A DNA stretch of 64,000 bases, from assembly GCA_016712675.1 (NCBI GenBank), contig JADJQR010000001.1, positions 3,658,001-3,722,000 of the forward strand. The letters are read 5' to 3'. The stretch comes from a bacterium. GTDB taxonomy: Bacteria; Krumholzibacteriota; Krumholzibacteriia; LZORAL124-64-63. Under the pieces are notes generated by a model. That model was not told the origin of the DNA. It saw nothing but the letters and a program-made list of their open reading frames with translations, and ran no database searches. Shown piece after piece: positions 43,034 through 51,784 of the stretch (within the stretch, counting starts at the first letter, position 1; the number at the start of each line of letters is the position of its first letter). The position numbers were made by a program, and so were the translations under genes.

Positions 43034-44365
43034 CTACTTGATGTAGCCGAGGGAGCGCAGCTGCCGCCTGATCTCCTCCTCGACGGCGCTGTCCTGCTCG
43101 ACCTCTCCGCTGCCGGCTGCCGGCCGCAACGCCAGGTACGACGCGACGCGGTTCTTCTCGATGTGCGCGAAGCGGTCGCGCCCGCGCGTCGTGGCCCCGT
43201 CGGCAAGCACCTTGCCGGGCATGTCGCGCGCCGGCGGCAGGTCCAGCAGGGCCAGCACTGTCGGGCAGATGTCCAGCAGCTGGAGGTGGCCGAACGAGGC
43301 CCCCGGCTCGAAGAGCGGGCTGCGCACCATGAAGATGCCCCATTCGCTGTGCTCGATGGTGCCCTTGCCCTCGGGGCGCGGCCCGTAGAACCCGTGGTCC
43401 GAGGCGATGACCGTCGGGTAGTCGGGCGGGAACCACGACAGCACCTCGCCCACCGCCTCGTCGGTCCAGTCGTAGTAGCGCTGGACGACCTCGCGGAAGA
43501 CAGCCCGCTCGGCCGCGTCGCCGTGCCAGTCGGCCTCGCCGATGGCCAGGTAGTGATAGAAGCCGTGGCTGATCATGTCCGGGCCGCGCAGGTAGAAGAA
43601 GAAGAAGTCGAAGTCGCGCGACCCGCGCAGGGCGCGCGCCACCTCCAGGTACCCGAGATCGGCCGCCCAGAAGTCGCGCAGCTTCGCCATCTGCTGCGGC
43701 CAGGCCTTCTCGGCCGCCGCCACGTCGGTGCCCTGGGGCAGGAACCGCGCCAGTTGCGCCGCGGTCAGCGTGGCGGGATCCACGCGGCAGGCCACCACCA
43801 GCGCCGCCAGCGAATCGGGCGACACCAGTCCCGCCAGCGGCTTTTCGCGCTCACGTCCGTAGGGCAGGTAGTCGCTGACCATGATGCCGTCGATGGGCCG
43901 CGCCGGGAACGTGGTCCACATCCCGCTGACGAACGTGCTGCGGCCGGCCGCACCGAGGATGTCCCACAGCGCCGGCGCGTGCCAGGCGCTGCCGGTCACC
44001 GGCTTCTGCGTCGAGCCCCGGACGAACTCGCTGACGCCGTGGACCGCCGGCTCGACGCCCGTGCAGATGCTCGCCCACAGCAGCGGCGACTTCTCCAGCG
44101 GGTAGAACGACTGCATGCGACCGGAGGCCGCCTGCGCGCGGAACGCCTTCAGGACCGGCAGGCGGCCCTCGGCCATCAGCGGATCCAGCAGGCGCCAGTC
44201 GGCCGAGTCGATGCCGATGAACAGCAGCGGCGACGCCTCGGCCATGGCGCCGGACGACGCGCCCGCGCCCTGCTTGTCCGCCTGACCTTCCTTGCCGCCG
44301 CCGCAACCGCCCAGTGCGAGTAGGGCCACCAGGGCCGGCACGACAGCCGTCAAGCGCATGTGCAT
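43034..44365 (-). CDS. Alkaline-phosphatase-superfamily phosphodiesterase, lipoprotein
   Basis: A 443-residue lipoprotein (lipobox LGGC, Cys21) of the nucleotide pyrophosphatase/phosphodiesterase branch. Metal-ligand blocks are LLFIGIDSADW, the nucleophile-region segment KSPLLWASICTG, FYLRGPDMISHGFYHY and VIASDHGFYGP, with a late HIEKNR. The substrate cannot be deduced. The C-terminus, SAVEEEIRRQLRSLGYIK, matches the end of the ribbon-helix-helix protein two genes upstream. ATG 44365 has GGAG seven bases before it. It is last in the five-gene operon running from 49506. Confidence 0.83.
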   Translation of the reverse strand: MHMRLTAVVPALVALLALGGCGGGKEGQADKQGAGASSGAMAEASPLLFIGIDSADWRLLDPLMAEGRLPVLKAFRAQAASGRMQSFYPLEKSPLLWASICTGVEPAVHGVSEFVRGSTQKPVTGSAWHAPALWDILGAAGRSTFVSGMWTTFPARPIDGIMVSDYLPYGREREKPLAGLVSPDSLAALVVACRVDPATLTAAQLARFLPQGTDVAAAEKAWPQQMAKLRDFWAADLGYLEVARALRGSRDFDFFFFYLRGPDMISHGFYHYLAIGEADWHGDAAERAVFREVVQRYYDWTDEAVGEVLSWFPPDYPTVIASDHGFYGPRPEGKGTIEHSEWGIFMVRSPLFEPGASFGHLQLLDICPTVLALLDLPPARDMPGKVLADGATTRGRDRFAHIEKNRVASYLALRPAAGSGEVEQDSAVEEEIRRQLRSLGYIK

Positions 44366-44366
44366 C

Positions 44367-45188
44367 TCAGATCTCCACCTTCAAGGGCTTGCGGAGCGCC
44401 AGCCCCGCCGCCAGCGACACCGCCATGAACGCCACCAGCCAGTCCAGGTCCAGCCCCAGCCAACGCAGCGTCCGTTCCGGGTAGATCAGCCGCGTCTCGC
44501 TCACCTCGCCGCCGCGTGGCAGCTGCTTCTCGCCGGGGTACAGCAGCGCGTGCGTCCAGGCAGTGCTCGCGGTGGTCGCCGTGCGCGGCAGGCCGCCGCC
44601 GGCCGCAACCATGCGCGTGGCCACCGGTCGTCCGTCGAGCCTGACCTGCAGTTCGTGGCGCCCAGGCGCCGCGGCGCGCACGCGCCAGGCGGCAGCCCCG
44701 GCCCCGCTGTCGCGCACCGGACCGGCCTCGACCAGCACGCCGGAGGGCGCGCTGATGGTCAGTCCGTCCAGCCGTGCCGCGGCCGCCGGCGACAGCGTCA
44801 CCGCCAGCACCGCGCTCTCGCCCACCTGCAGCGGCCGGCGCGCGAAACGCGCTTCGAGCTGGCCCAGCGTCAGCAGCATCGGCACCAGCAGCGCCACCAG
44901 CGCGGGCAGGCTGGTCCCCAGGTACCGCAGGTTGGCCAGCGCCAGGTCGCGCTGGATGCGGCCGACCACCCGCAGGTGATCCTGGTAGAGCCCCATCTCC
45001 AGGATGTGGCCGAGCAGGCGATCGCGCGCCGCCGCCAGCCGGGCCTGCGGCGTCACCACGCGGAACAGGAGCAGCGCCCACGCCGCCGAGAGAACCGACA
45101 CGAACACCAGGCCCCAGGTCGGCGCCCCCGCAAAGGGCGCCAGCACCAGGTCGAACAGCTTGCCGACGATGCCGTTGACGACGTCCAC
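44367..45188 (-). CDS. Membrane protein of unknown function in the phosphodiesterase operon
   Basis: A 273-residue protein. A membrane segment lies at about 22-44 (WGLVFVSVLSAAWALLLF), followed by a charged helical stretch (45-85), a second segment at about 90-108 (LPALVALLVPMLLTL), an extracytoplasmic beta-rich domain (110-245) and a third segment near the C-terminus (LVAFMAVSLAAGLALR). The first 110 residues loosely resemble the helix-coil-helix core of Oxa1-superfamily proteins (DUF106/EMC3 type), but this is only an impression. GTG 45188 is the only usable start and has a weak ribosome site. It is one base from the next gene. Confidence 0.6.
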   Translation of the reverse strand: MDVVNGIVGKLFDLVLAPFAGAPTWGLVFVSVLSAAWALLLFRVVTPQARLAAARDRLLGHILEMGLYQDHLRVVGRIQRDLALANLRYLGTSLPALVALLVPMLLTLGQLEARFARRPLQVGESAVLAVTLSPAAAARLDGLTISAPSGVLVEAGPVRDSGAGAAAWRVRAAAPGRHELQVRLDGRPVATRMVAAGGGLPRTATTASTAWTHALLYPGEKQLPRGGEVSETRLIYPERTLRWLGLDLDWLVAFMAVSLAAGLALRKPLKVEI

Positions 45189-45202
45189 TCAGGCCCCGGC
45201 GC

Positions 45203-45400
45203 TCACGAGATGTACCCCAGTCCCTGCATGCGGCGACGGATCTCCTCCTCGGAGTCGCCGCCTTCCTCGAACTTCGCGATCTCGCGCTCCAGCACGTGGC
45301 GCACGAATTCCTCGGGCGTCGCGTAGCCGGCGATACCCGCGTACTTGCGCACCTTGGCCAGCAGGTCCTTGTCCAGCTTGATCGATGGTCCGCCGAACAT
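45203..45400 (-). CDS. Small ribbon-helix-helix protein
   Basis: A 65-residue protein. Residues 5-42 have the beta-helix-helix pattern of CopG/Arc-type dimers (SIKLDKDLLAKVRKYAGIAG, then ATPEEFVRHVLEREI), usually DNA-binding. The tail GDSEEEIRRRMQGLGYIS is shared with the C-terminus of the phosphodiesterase lipoprotein in the same operon. AAAGGGGA precedes ATG 45400. It could be an operon regulator, or use the fold for protein contacts. Confidence 0.75.
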   Translation of the reverse strand: MFGGPSIKLDKDLLAKVRKYAGIAGYATPEEFVRHVLEREIAKFEEGGDSEEEIRRRMQGLGYIS

Positions 45401-45430
45401 CCGTTCCCCTTTCCTCGCCGCGCGCGGCGC

Positions 45431-47401
45431 TCACTCGCTGAACAGGTCGCCGCCCACCATGTCCGCCGGCACCGGCACCCCGAACAGCGTCAGGATGGTC
45501 GGCGCCATGTCCACCAGGGCCGGATCCGCGCGCCGCACCGGCCGGTTGACCAGCAGCACGCCCGGGACCTCGTCGGCGGCCATGCAGTGGTCGCCGCTCC
45601 ACTTGAGCATGTTGTCGCTGAACTCGAGTTCGGCCAGGCGACCCAGCGCCGACTCGTTGCTGCCGCGCCAGCCGCGATGGTAGCCCAGCACGATGTCCGG
45701 ACCCGTCGGGGTCATGTCGCCGTGGTAGACCTGGTCGGCGCGGTAGGCGTACTTGATGGCCACCCGGCCGTCCAGCGGGTCGGTCACGGCTTCCAGTGCC
45801 GACTTGAGTTCGGCCAGCAGCGCCTGCTGCTGCGGGCCCGGCTGCACGATGCCCTCGCGCTCGCGCCCCGCCAGGTTCAGGTACATCCCGTTCAGCCCGA
45901 TGGCGTAGGCCCGCGTCCGCGACCAGTCGACATGGCGCAGCATGTCGACATCGCCGGGCAGCGTGCCCTCCTCCAGCACCAGGTAGCCGTGGTTCCGCAG
46001 CCAGGTGTTGACGTGGAAGGCCCGGTTCCAGGGTGCGAAGCCGTGGTCGCTCATCACCATCACCAGCGCGTCCTGGCCGGCGCGGTCCAGGGTCACGCCC
46101 AGGGCGCGGTCCAGGTCGCGGTAGACGTCGCGGATACGGCCGGCGTGGGCCGGGTCGGCGTGCGCGTGCGTGGGCGAATCGGGGTCCATGTTGCGCCACA
46201 TCACGTGGCAGGTCTGGTCCGGCGAGTTGAAATAGAAGAACAGCAGGCCGCGCCGGACCTTCGCGAACCGGTCCAGCTCGGCGCGCAGCTGGGCCAGGTG
46301 CTCGTCCATCACCAGGCGACCCTGCTTCACGAAGTCGGCGTCGTCGAAGAACCCGTTCTCCAGCGCGCTGGTGTCGTCCGGCAGGCCCTGCGTGTAGTAG
46401 CGGCCGGTCTGCTCGGCCAGGTCGCGGCTGTAGCTGCCGGGCGTGCTGATCGGCATCTCGGGGTGCACGGGGTCCATCTGCACCGGCGTGACATACAGCT
46501 TCAGGTGCGGCGACGTGCTGATGAGGTAGTAGCGGCAGATGCCGCGCACGGACTTCAGGAGCGGGACCATGGGGAACTCGACCGGCTCCCAGTCGCTCCA
46601 CTCGCCAACGTTCAGCACCACCTCGTGCGTGCCCGCGCGGAGCCAGACGGCACGACTGCGCGTGTCGACCACGCCCTCGACCGCCGCCAGCACCTCCGGA
46701 TCGCCGCGCCGCCACGTGTTGCGGGGGCCGGCCAGCGTCGCGGTGAAGCGCCCGTCCTGCAGGTAGACGGACTCGACGCGCCCGCCGGCCAGGTCGCGCT
46801 CGACCGGCGGGTCGGTGGTGATCAGCGTCGAGATGCCGTAGCTGCCGGTGATGTCGGGCGTCCCCATGCCCGACAGGCTGCGCACCTCGCAGTCGACGGG
46901 CGGGAAGTTGGCCGGGACCTTGAAGATGGTGGCGTCGACGCCGGCGGCCGGCAGCAGCTCCCAGAAGGCCGTGCCCTGGCGCAGGTTCTCCACCTTGCCG
47001 GCTCCGCGCGGGATCTTCCACGACCCCAGCTTCCAGAACTTCTCCGGCTCGCTGGCCTCGCTGGCCGAGAAGCGCGGCAGCATCGTCTGCGGGTCGCGGT
47101 GGATGAAGTCGAAGATGCCATGGCCGCCGGGGTCGCGCCCGGTGATGAAGTTCGACCACGCCACGGGCGACTGCGGCGGGATGGCCGTGCCGAAGGGCAG
47201 CACCGTCGCGCCCTGCGCCAGGAAGCGCCGGAAATTCGGCAGGTCGCCCTCGTCCAGGTACTGCCGCAGCAGCAGCGGGTCCATGCCGTCGAAGCCGAGC
47301 ACCACCACGCGCGGGCCGTCGGCGGCCGCCCCCGCGGCGTCCACCGCCGGGACCAGCGCCCAGGCCAGCAGCAGGAACGTCATCGCGCGCCTGGCACTCA
47401 T
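45431..47401 (-). CDS. Alkaline-phosphatase-superfamily phosphodiesterase, secreted
   Basis: A 656-residue exported enzyme of the type I phosphodiesterase/phosphoglycerate-mutase-like branch. A signal peptide (LLLAWALVPAVDAAGA) precedes the metal-ligand strand VVVLGFDGMDP. The nucleophile-region segment SPVAWSNFITGRDPGGHGI, FNSPDQTCHVMW, VMVMSDHGFAPW and the terminal SGDHCMAADEVPG complete the site. It is clearly paralogous to the upstream gene over its full length. ATG 47401 overlaps that gene's stop (ATGA). No natural substrate can be given. Confidence 0.85.
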   Translation of the reverse strand: MSARRAMTFLLLAWALVPAVDAAGAAADGPRVVVLGFDGMDPLLLRQYLDEGDLPNFRRFLAQGATVLPFGTAIPPQSPVAWSNFITGRDPGGHGIFDFIHRDPQTMLPRFSASEASEPEKFWKLGSWKIPRGAGKVENLRQGTAFWELLPAAGVDATIFKVPANFPPVDCEVRSLSGMGTPDITGSYGISTLITTDPPVERDLAGGRVESVYLQDGRFTATLAGPRNTWRRGDPEVLAAVEGVVDTRSRAVWLRAGTHEVVLNVGEWSDWEPVEFPMVPLLKSVRGICRYYLISTSPHLKLYVTPVQMDPVHPEMPISTPGSYSRDLAEQTGRYYTQGLPDDTSALENGFFDDADFVKQGRLVMDEHLAQLRAELDRFAKVRRGLLFFYFNSPDQTCHVMWRNMDPDSPTHAHADPAHAGRIRDVYRDLDRALGVTLDRAGQDALVMVMSDHGFAPWNRAFHVNTWLRNHGYLVLEEGTLPGDVDMLRHVDWSRTRAYAIGLNGMYLNLAGREREGIVQPGPQQQALLAELKSALEAVTDPLDGRVAIKYAYRADQVYHGDMTPTGPDIVLGYHRGWRGSNESALGRLAELEFSDNMLKWSGDHCMAADEVPGVLLVNRPVRRADPALVDMAPTILTLFGVPVPADMVGGDLFSE

Positions 47402-49506
47402 GCCGCCTCCCCGTCCCCGCTGAAGATGCTGCGCCCGGTCATGTGGGCCGGCCGCGGCAGGCCCAGCAGGTCGAGCACCGTCGGCGCCAGGTCCACCAGG
47501 TTCGGCTTGCCCGCCGCGAACGGCACCGAGCTGAACAGGACGCCGGGCACCTGCCGGGGATCCATGCAGTGGTCGCCCGACCAGCTGCGCGTGTTGTCGC
47601 TGATCACGTCGCCGGTCACCGCGCCGACGGCAGCGTCCCAGTCCGCGCGGTAGCCCTGCCGGTAGCCGACGATGACATCGGGACCGTTCTCGCGGTAGGG
47701 GCCGCGGTAGATGTCCTCGCTCGCCCACAGCTCGGTGATGGCTTCCTGGCCGCCGCGGCCGGGATCGGGTAGACCGCGCAGGCGGTCGACCAGCTCGCGC
47801 TTGAGCGCGTCCACCTGCGCGGGTTCGACGCAGCCGTCGTGCTCGCGACCCTTGATGTTCAGGTAGAAGCCGGCCAGCCCGTTCGTGTAGGCGCGCGTGC
47901 GCGGCCAGTCGATGTCCGCGACCTCGAACCGGGTCCCGGCGTTGATTGCCGGCAGCGGCCCGCCGGCGGGATCGGACTTCAGGAACAGGTAGCCGTTCTC
48001 GCGGAACCAGGCGTTGAGGTTGACGCCACGCTGGAACTGCTTGAAGCCGTGGTCGCTGGCCACCAGCAGCACGTCGCCCGGGCGCAGGCGGGCGCGCGTC
48101 TCGCCGACCAGCGCGTCGGCGCGGCGGTACAGGTCCGCGATGGCGTCCTTGTGGCGCTCGGTGTCCTTGCCGCGGTTGGCCGGGTGCTCCGGGTCCAGGT
48201 AGCGGAAGAACATGTGCTGGATGCGGTCGGTGGCGTCGAAGACGACCGACACGACGCCCTCGGGCGTGCGGTCCAGCGCATGCAGGAACTGCCGCCGCCG
48301 CTCCTCGTGGATCGCGTAGGCCTGCTCCAGGAACGCCTGCTCGTCGATCACGCGCTCGTTCAGCGCCCACGTGTCCTCGGCCAGGCCCAGCGTGGCGTAC
48401 GGCCCCTGCAGCTTCGCCAGGGTCATCGCCAGGTGCGGCGGGTTGCTGATGGGCACCGCCGGCTTGCCCGGGTCGATGTGCAGTGGCGTCACGTAGAACG
48501 CGAATCGCGGCGCGAACGCCGTCACGCGCAGGCGGCAGATGCCGTGCGCCTGCTGCGCGCCGCGGCCGAAGGAGACCGGGATCCAGTCCGAATACTGTTC
48601 CGGTCCCAGCGTGCAGGTCCGGCCGGCCAGGGAAAACGTCGCGCGGGCGTTGGCGCGGTCGACCGTGACGGTCACCGGCACGACCAGGGGCCCGCGCCCA
48701 TCGGGAGCGTCCGGCCCCGGCAGTTCGCCGCGGAAGCGATCGTTCCTTTCGGCGCTCAGCACCAGCCGCACGCCGCCGGTCGTCGCCGCGCCGTTGTCCT
48801 CGCCATCGCGGCCCGGCTCACGGAACTCGGTGAACGTCCCCTGCGTGCCCCGCAGGTCCGGCACGCACATCGCCGACAGCAGCTTGCCGCCGAAGCGGTC
48901 GGGCGGGAACGTGATGGGCACGCGCAGGATGCTGGTGGGCACGCCCGCCTGCGCGCACGTGGTCCAGAACGGCTTGCTGCGCTTGAGTGACTCGAAGGGA
49001 TGGCCGCCGCCCGGCAGCGTGAGCGGGCCCAGCCGCCGCGCGGGCGCGCGGCGCAGGCGCGTCGACGACAGCGTCGGCAGGTGCGTCTGCCGGTCGCGCG
49101 TCAGGAAGTCGAAGATGTTGTGGCCCGAAGCATCGACGCCGGTGGCGAACGTGGACCAGCCCACCGGCGACATTGCCGGCCACGTCGTGCCCAGCGGGCG
49201 GAAGCCGCCCTCGCGGCGCAGCGCGTCCAGATGCGGCAGCTGCCCCTCGTCCATCCAGCGGCGCGCCAGGACCGGGTCCAGGCCGTCGAGCCCCAGCACG
49301 ACCACGCGACGCGCCCGCGCCCCGCGCCGACGGCCGCGCCCGCGCAGCGAACGGATGGTCACCCGCGCCGGCCACAGCAGCAGCGCCAGCAGCGCCAGCG
49401 CGATGCCCGCCAGCGCGAACAGGAACGAGCCGCCCAGGGCAAAGCCGGCCCCGGGGCCGATGTAGGCCGGGACCGGGGTGAAGCTGGCCAGGACGGCGGT
49501 CAACAT
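47398..49506 (-). CDS. Alkaline-phosphatase-superfamily phosphodiesterase, membrane-anchored
   Basis: A 702-residue paralogue of the downstream secreted enzyme. It has an N-terminal membrane anchor (AYIGPGAGFALGGSFLFALA and a second hydrophobic stretch to about 46), then a basic linker (RGRGRRRGARARR). The catalytic domain has VVVLGLDGLDP, MSPVGWSTFATGVDASGHNI, VFDATDRIQHMFFRYL, LLVASDHGFKQF and WSGDHCMDPRQVPG. It heads the five-gene operon. The ribosome site before ATG 49506 is poor, so the start is less certain. The presence of two full-length paralogues in tandem plus a third member suggests sequential or alternative substrates. Confidence 0.83.
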   Translation of the reverse strand: MLTAVLASFTPVPAYIGPGAGFALGGSFLFALAGIALALLALLLWPARVTIRSLRGRGRRRGARARRVVVLGLDGLDPVLARRWMDEGQLPHLDALRREGGFRPLGTTWPAMSPVGWSTFATGVDASGHNIFDFLTRDRQTHLPTLSSTRLRRAPARRLGPLTLPGGGHPFESLKRSKPFWTTCAQAGVPTSILRVPITFPPDRFGGKLLSAMCVPDLRGTQGTFTEFREPGRDGEDNGAATTGGVRLVLSAERNDRFRGELPGPDAPDGRGPLVVPVTVTVDRANARATFSLAGRTCTLGPEQYSDWIPVSFGRGAQQAHGICRLRVTAFAPRFAFYVTPLHIDPGKPAVPISNPPHLAMTLAKLQGPYATLGLAEDTWALNERVIDEQAFLEQAYAIHEERRRQFLHALDRTPEGVVSVVFDATDRIQHMFFRYLDPEHPANRGKDTERHKDAIADLYRRADALVGETRARLRPGDVLLVASDHGFKQFQRGVNLNAWFRENGYLFLKSDPAGGPLPAINAGTRFEVADIDWPRTRAYTNGLAGFYLNIKGREHDGCVEPAQVDALKRELVDRLRGLPDPGRGGQEAITELWASEDIYRGPYRENGPDVIVGYRQGYRADWDAAVGAVTGDVISDNTRSWSGDHCMDPRQVPGVLFSSVPFAAGKPNLVDLAPTVLDLLGLPRPAHMTGRSIFSGDGEAA

Positions 49507-49863
49507 GAAAGGCGGGTTCCTCGGCGTCAGGCGTTCCCGGGGCCGGCCGCGCGGGCCGGAGCCGGATGGTACACGGGGCCAACGGCGGAGGCAACCGCGT
49601 GACCGATCGGCATTTCCCGCCTCGGCCGCGCGGCCAGGCCGGCCGCTGACGTTCGCGCTGTTCGATAATGATAATCTTTTTTGAAGAACACGGCGACCGC
49701 GAAATCGCGACCGCAGTCGGCGGCACCTGCCCCAGAAGACAGGGATCCGGGAAGCCGTTCAAGCCCTGCCCCTGTTTGCCGAAGTCTCCGGGGTCGGAGC
49801 GGATCCCGGCGTTGCGCCGGTCGCCCGCCGCCTCCGGAACCCATGAACCGGGGACCCGCGACC
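49507..49863. other. Divergent intergenic region
   Basis: About 350 bases between the phosphodiesterase operon and the solenoid-HD-GYP genes. It includes the Fur-box-like element at 49664 and an AT-rich patch. No RNA gene or ORF with a ribosome site is evident. Confidence 0.35.
49664..49682. promoter_or_regulatory. Fur-box-like sequence
   Basis: GATAATGATAATC (49664-49676) is identical to the first 13 bases of the classic 19-base Fur consensus; the last six bases (TTTTTT) do not match ATTATC. It lies about 160 bases upstream of the phosphodiesterase operon and 190 bases before the solenoid protein gene. Confidence 0.4.
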
Positions 49864-51783
49864 ATGACCCTGCTCACGGTCGATCGCGACCAACTCCTGG
49901 ACACTGCCGGTCTGCCCGTCCGCGCCGAAGTGTCGACGATCGTCCGCGCGTTGGACCGCCTGCTGACGGTCGCCGGCTACTACGCGGCCGACCACGAGCA
50001 GTACCTGCGGGCGTCCGAAGCCGCCTGCGCCGCCATGACCGCCGCGATGCACCCGCTGCCGTCAGTCGCTTTCGAGGTCTCCGCCTCCGGCCTGGTCGTC
50101 GATGGCACCACGATCGAACCGCGGCAGAAGGCCGCGCGCCAGATCCACGACCTGCTGGTCACGCTCGACATCGCGCGCCTGTCCGTCTCGGCGCGCCTGA
50201 CCGCGGCGGACCTGCGCCGGACGCTGGCCGCGCTCCAGGCACACCGCCAGGCGCGCCTGCACGCCCAGAGCTTCCGCACGCTGACCATCGCGGACCTGCC
50301 GCCGACCGTCAGCGCGGACAGCTGCCGGGTCCGCGAGTACACACCTTCGACGGGCACCAGGGATGGCGGCGGCGACGAGATCGACGGCCTGCTCGGCTCC
50401 TGGAGCGAGTCGACGGGCCCCGCGCCTGCCGCCGGGTCGCTCCCGGCCGGGTTCCCACGGGAACTGATGGCAATGCTCGCGTCCGCCGCGAAGAACCAGG
50501 CCGGCGACGTTGCGGACGACGAATCGACGGCGGGCGCGTGCATCACGGAAGACGAACTGGCCGAGATCCGCGCCGGTGTCGAACGCCTGCTGCAGCGCGA
50601 TCCCGGGGCCCGCGCGATCACCGCGCTGATGGACCTGGCGCGCCGCGCGCTCGAGTTCAGCGGCGATCCGGACAAGGCGAGGCTGGTGTTCGGCCAGCTG
50701 CGCAGGCGCCTCGATGGCGAGGACCGCGAGCCCGCCGCCGGCACGGTGCAACACCGCGAAGCGGCGCTGGGCGCCGCGGAGCTGACTCGACGCATCGCCG
50801 AGCTCGCGGCCCGTCCCGAGCCTCTGGCCGAGCCGCTGGCGTCGGCGCGTCGCGACCAGCTGGCTATCGGATTCCACCTGCTGGGAGCCGGCGGTCCCGA
50901 CCATGCTTCGGCCGCGGCCGGGGCGCTGCTCGCGGACGTCTGCGGCTCGCCGGAACTGGGCGCGGTCGAGGCCGCCGCCCTCGCCGAGGCGATGCAGGAC
51001 CTGGCACGACGCGGCTTGGCTGCCGAGATCGACCACGCAATGCCGCCACTGCTGGCACGCCTGCGCGTCGCACGACCGGACCTGCTCGTGCACGTCTGGA
51101 ACGGGTTGGACCCGCAGCTGGAGGCCCCGGCGCTCGCTCTGCTGTGGCCGCACCTGGTCAACGACCTGGCGCTGGGCCTGGAACCGGCGACCGAGCCGGC
51201 GGCCGCCCGTTGCTGCCAGTTGGCCGGCGCCCTCGACCTCGAGGCGGCGCTGCGACTGGCTCCGCGTTTCCTGTCCCTGCCCGGCGCCGCGCGCACGACC
51301 GTTTCCGACCAGGCCTTCCTGGTGCCGCCGCTGCGCGCGCGAGGCATGCACGCCGTGCTGCTGCAGGGTGCCGCTTCGGCACGACACGGTCTCCGGCTGT
51401 GGCGCGAGCTGCAGCACAGGCCGCCGGACCGCCTGACCAGGCTTGTCATCGCCGCCTTCGCGGGCAACGAAGCAGCCGATGTCGGTCTGCTCCAGACGAT
51501 CATCCGCGAAGCCGGAACGCCGCGCCCGTCGGCGGCCTTCGGCGGCTTCGCTGCCGCGCTGCTGACCGACGCGCTCGAAGCCCTGCCACGCAAGCGCCGC
51601 ACCGAAGCCTGGACGGCGGAAGCTGTGGCGTGGCTTGCCGCGAACGCACCGGCGCGGGCGAACGAACTCCTTCGCCGCGTGGCGCGCGAGCGCAGTTGGT
51701 TGTTGCTCCCGTCCTGGCCCAAGCCCTGCCGCACGGCGGCCCGGGCCATGCCGTCGACACCCGCCGGGCCGAAGGAGCCTTGA
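49864..51783 (+). CDS. Uncharacterised helical-repeat protein paired with HD-GYP
   Basis: A 639-residue, alanine- and leucine-rich, almost entirely helical protein. I recognise no family. Residues 330-620 look like irregular HEAT-type helical pairs (for example LLADVCGSPELGAVEAAALA), which usually form protein-binding solenoids. There is no signal peptide or membrane segment. The N-terminal region mentions a sensor-like block (VAGYYAADHEQYLRASEAAC). ATG 49864 and ATG 49843 are both possible; 49864 has GGGGA ten bases upstream. It is separated by one base from the HD-GYP gene, and the two share a shape seen in signalling operons, so it may modulate the phosphodiesterase. Confidence 0.55.
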   Translation: MTLLTVDRDQLLDTAGLPVRAEVSTIVRALDRLLTVAGYYAADHEQYLRASEAACAAMTAAMHPLPSVAFEVSASGLVVDGTTIEPRQKAARQIHDLLVTLDIARLSVSARLTAADLRRTLAALQAHRQARLHAQSFRTLTIADLPPTVSADSCRVREYTPSTGTRDGGGDEIDGLLGSWSESTGPAPAAGSLPAGFPRELMAMLASAAKNQAGDVADDESTAGACITEDELAEIRAGVERLLQRDPGARAITALMDLARRALEFSGDPDKARLVFGQLRRRLDGEDREPAAGTVQHREAALGAAELTRRIAELAARPEPLAEPLASARRDQLAIGFHLLGAGGPDHASAAAGALLADVCGSPELGAVEAAALAEAMQDLARRGLAAEIDHAMPPLLARLRVARPDLLVHVWNGLDPQLEAPALALLWPHLVNDLALGLEPATEPAAARCCQLAGALDLEAALRLAPRFLSLPGAARTTVSDQAFLVPPLRARGMHAVLLQGAASARHGLRLWRELQHRPPDRLTRLVIAAFAGNEAADVGLLQTIIREAGTPRPSAAFGGFAAALLTDALEALPRKRRTEAWTAEAVAWLAANAPARANELLRRVARERSWLLLPSWPKPCRTAARAMPSTPAGPKEP

Positions 51784-51784
51784 C

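Noticed and set aside
43034-49506. Sulfatase annotation for the three phosphodiesterases
   Set aside because: No CxPxR sulfatase motif is present. The nucleophile region and DHGF motif fit the phosphodiesterase branch.
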